A DNA stretch of 64,000 nucleotides from assembly GCA_905221605.1 (NCBI GenBank), contig CAJNDS010002710.1, forward strand, positions 116,027 through 180,026, in the 5' to 3' direction. The notes beneath the pieces were generated by a model. The model was not told the DNA's origin, did not search any database, and saw only the letters and a list, made by a program, of their open reading frames with translations. The position numbers were made by a program, and so were the translations under genes. This document shows positions 63,230 to 64,000 of this stretch, piece by piece (positions within the stretch are counted from its first letter, which is position 1; the number at the start of each line of letters is the position of its first letter). Origin of the DNA: Symbiodinium natans. Taxonomy: Eukaryota > Sar > Dinophyceae > Suessiales > Symbiodiniaceae.

Positions 63230-64000
63230 ACATGGGGCCGAAGCCCCGGGCGTCATCGCCCGCCTCTGTATTGGAGCCGCTCCAGTGGAACCTCTCGCTC
63301 TCTCGCTCTCTCGCTCTCTCGCTCTCTCGTTCGCTGGGGGAATTAGTGTTTCACTTAAGGTCCCTCTGGGTGGTTCGTTGGCTGGGGTTGGTTTGTTCTC
63401 CTTTTGCTGTTGGGGGCGTTTCACCTCGAGGACCTACGACAACGGGTCGAGAAGATATGCCACTGGGCGACTGTCGTGCGACTCTCCCCAAAAAGATCAT
63501 TTCAGTATTTCTGTCTTTCTTTCCTTCCTTGCTGTTGTTCTTTCGTTTTGTCTTTCATGTTTTAAAGGGGTCAAGAAATCGCGCGGAAAGCACCCTGTGT
63601 CAGGTGGCCAGCACCGATGTTTTTGTTTGCATACAGCGTGTTTTCACGCATGTTCACGCGGTATCAACCTAAACTTGATAGCCGCCCATCGATCTGCACC
63701 CCGAATGCGCCTCCACAGGTCGGTCAGTATGATCTCATGGGTCCGTCTTCTAAACACGGGCTCGCTGCGGAGGGAGCCGCCCCAGCACATGTTCTCTCTT
63801 CCTTCCTTTCGGCACGCATCCCCGAAAAGGCCGCCAGGCAGGCACGTTCATAATGCCGCGTCAGTGGGTTCTCAGGACTTGCAGATCAAGGTTGCGTGTT
63901 GAGACTGGGATTTGTGTGCTGACCTGTAGACTTTCCCCTTTCTTGCCTACGCATTGGTAGGCATGGTAGCAAGGAGAAACACCAGCTGGATGGAAAGGCT
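63230..64000. other. Right edge, no gene recognised
   Basis: A CTCTCG repeat at about 63295-63330 and otherwise unique sequence with ORFs that are not family-like. Confidence 0.4.

Noticed and set aside
62413-63672. ORFs with poly-Phe/Leu/Ser or poly-Lys/Glu
   Set aside because: Translation of the (CTT)n tract.

Overview
The window looks like nuclear DNA of a dinoflagellate, probably a symbiodiniacean or other suessialean. This rests on sequence reading only; no search was run. The evidence is: (i) TTTAGGG/CCCTAAA telomere-type repeats scattered through most of the 64 kb on both strands in about 60 blocks; (ii) minus-strand exon fragments of a protein kinase with a VVVKVR...FLLNLP...YEVMED...FYIVMEK pattern, which I associate with expanded dinoflagellate kinases, with apparent GC and GA splice donors; (iii) two long ORFs in tandem on one strand; (iv) many satellites and few continuous genes. 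There are no rRNA genes, convincing tRNAs, bacterial operons or CRISPR arrays.

Layout. 1-7.7 kb: degenerate telomere-like repeat with short exon-like islands and small inverted-repeat elements. 7.7-12.9 kb: the only repeat-poor block, with two unrecognised minus-strand ORFs (about 873 and 326 aa). 12.9-16.4 kb: a 107-bp satellite interleaved with a CACCGGGCGTCGCG repeat, then a 9-bp satellite (TTTGAATAG) built as alternating inverted blocks. 16.5-20.3 kb: a TA run, the longest telomeric array (16819-17404), and kinase exons on the minus strand. 20.3-64 kb: mostly non-coding DNA with exon-like islands, telomeric arrays, microsatellites (27.9-28.4, 35.5-35.8, 51.3-51.6, 62.7-63.2 kb) and more inverted-repeat elements.

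Main result. Two classes of insertion can be dated by their scars. First, several interstitial telomeric arrays are flanked by direct duplications of unique sequence (7 to about 34 bp), as if telomere repeats had been inserted at staggered breaks; three of these arrays lie inside otherwise recognisable inverted-repeat elements. Second, short (about 90-150 bp) non-autonomous elements in at least four families have good terminal inverted repeats and direct duplications of about 4-10 bp. In several places (26.1, 32.2, 37.9, 42.7 and 55.1 kb, and the telomeric array at 25.7 kb) removing the insert plus one copy of the duplication leaves an uninterrupted reading frame across the scar. That is what intron-creating transposons (introners) would leave; it could also mean decaying pseudogenes. 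Stop codons are scarce in this GC-rich DNA, so transcript evidence would decide.

Most long ORFs here, other than the pair at 8.9-12.9 kb, are read-throughs of tandem repeats and are not annotated as genes.
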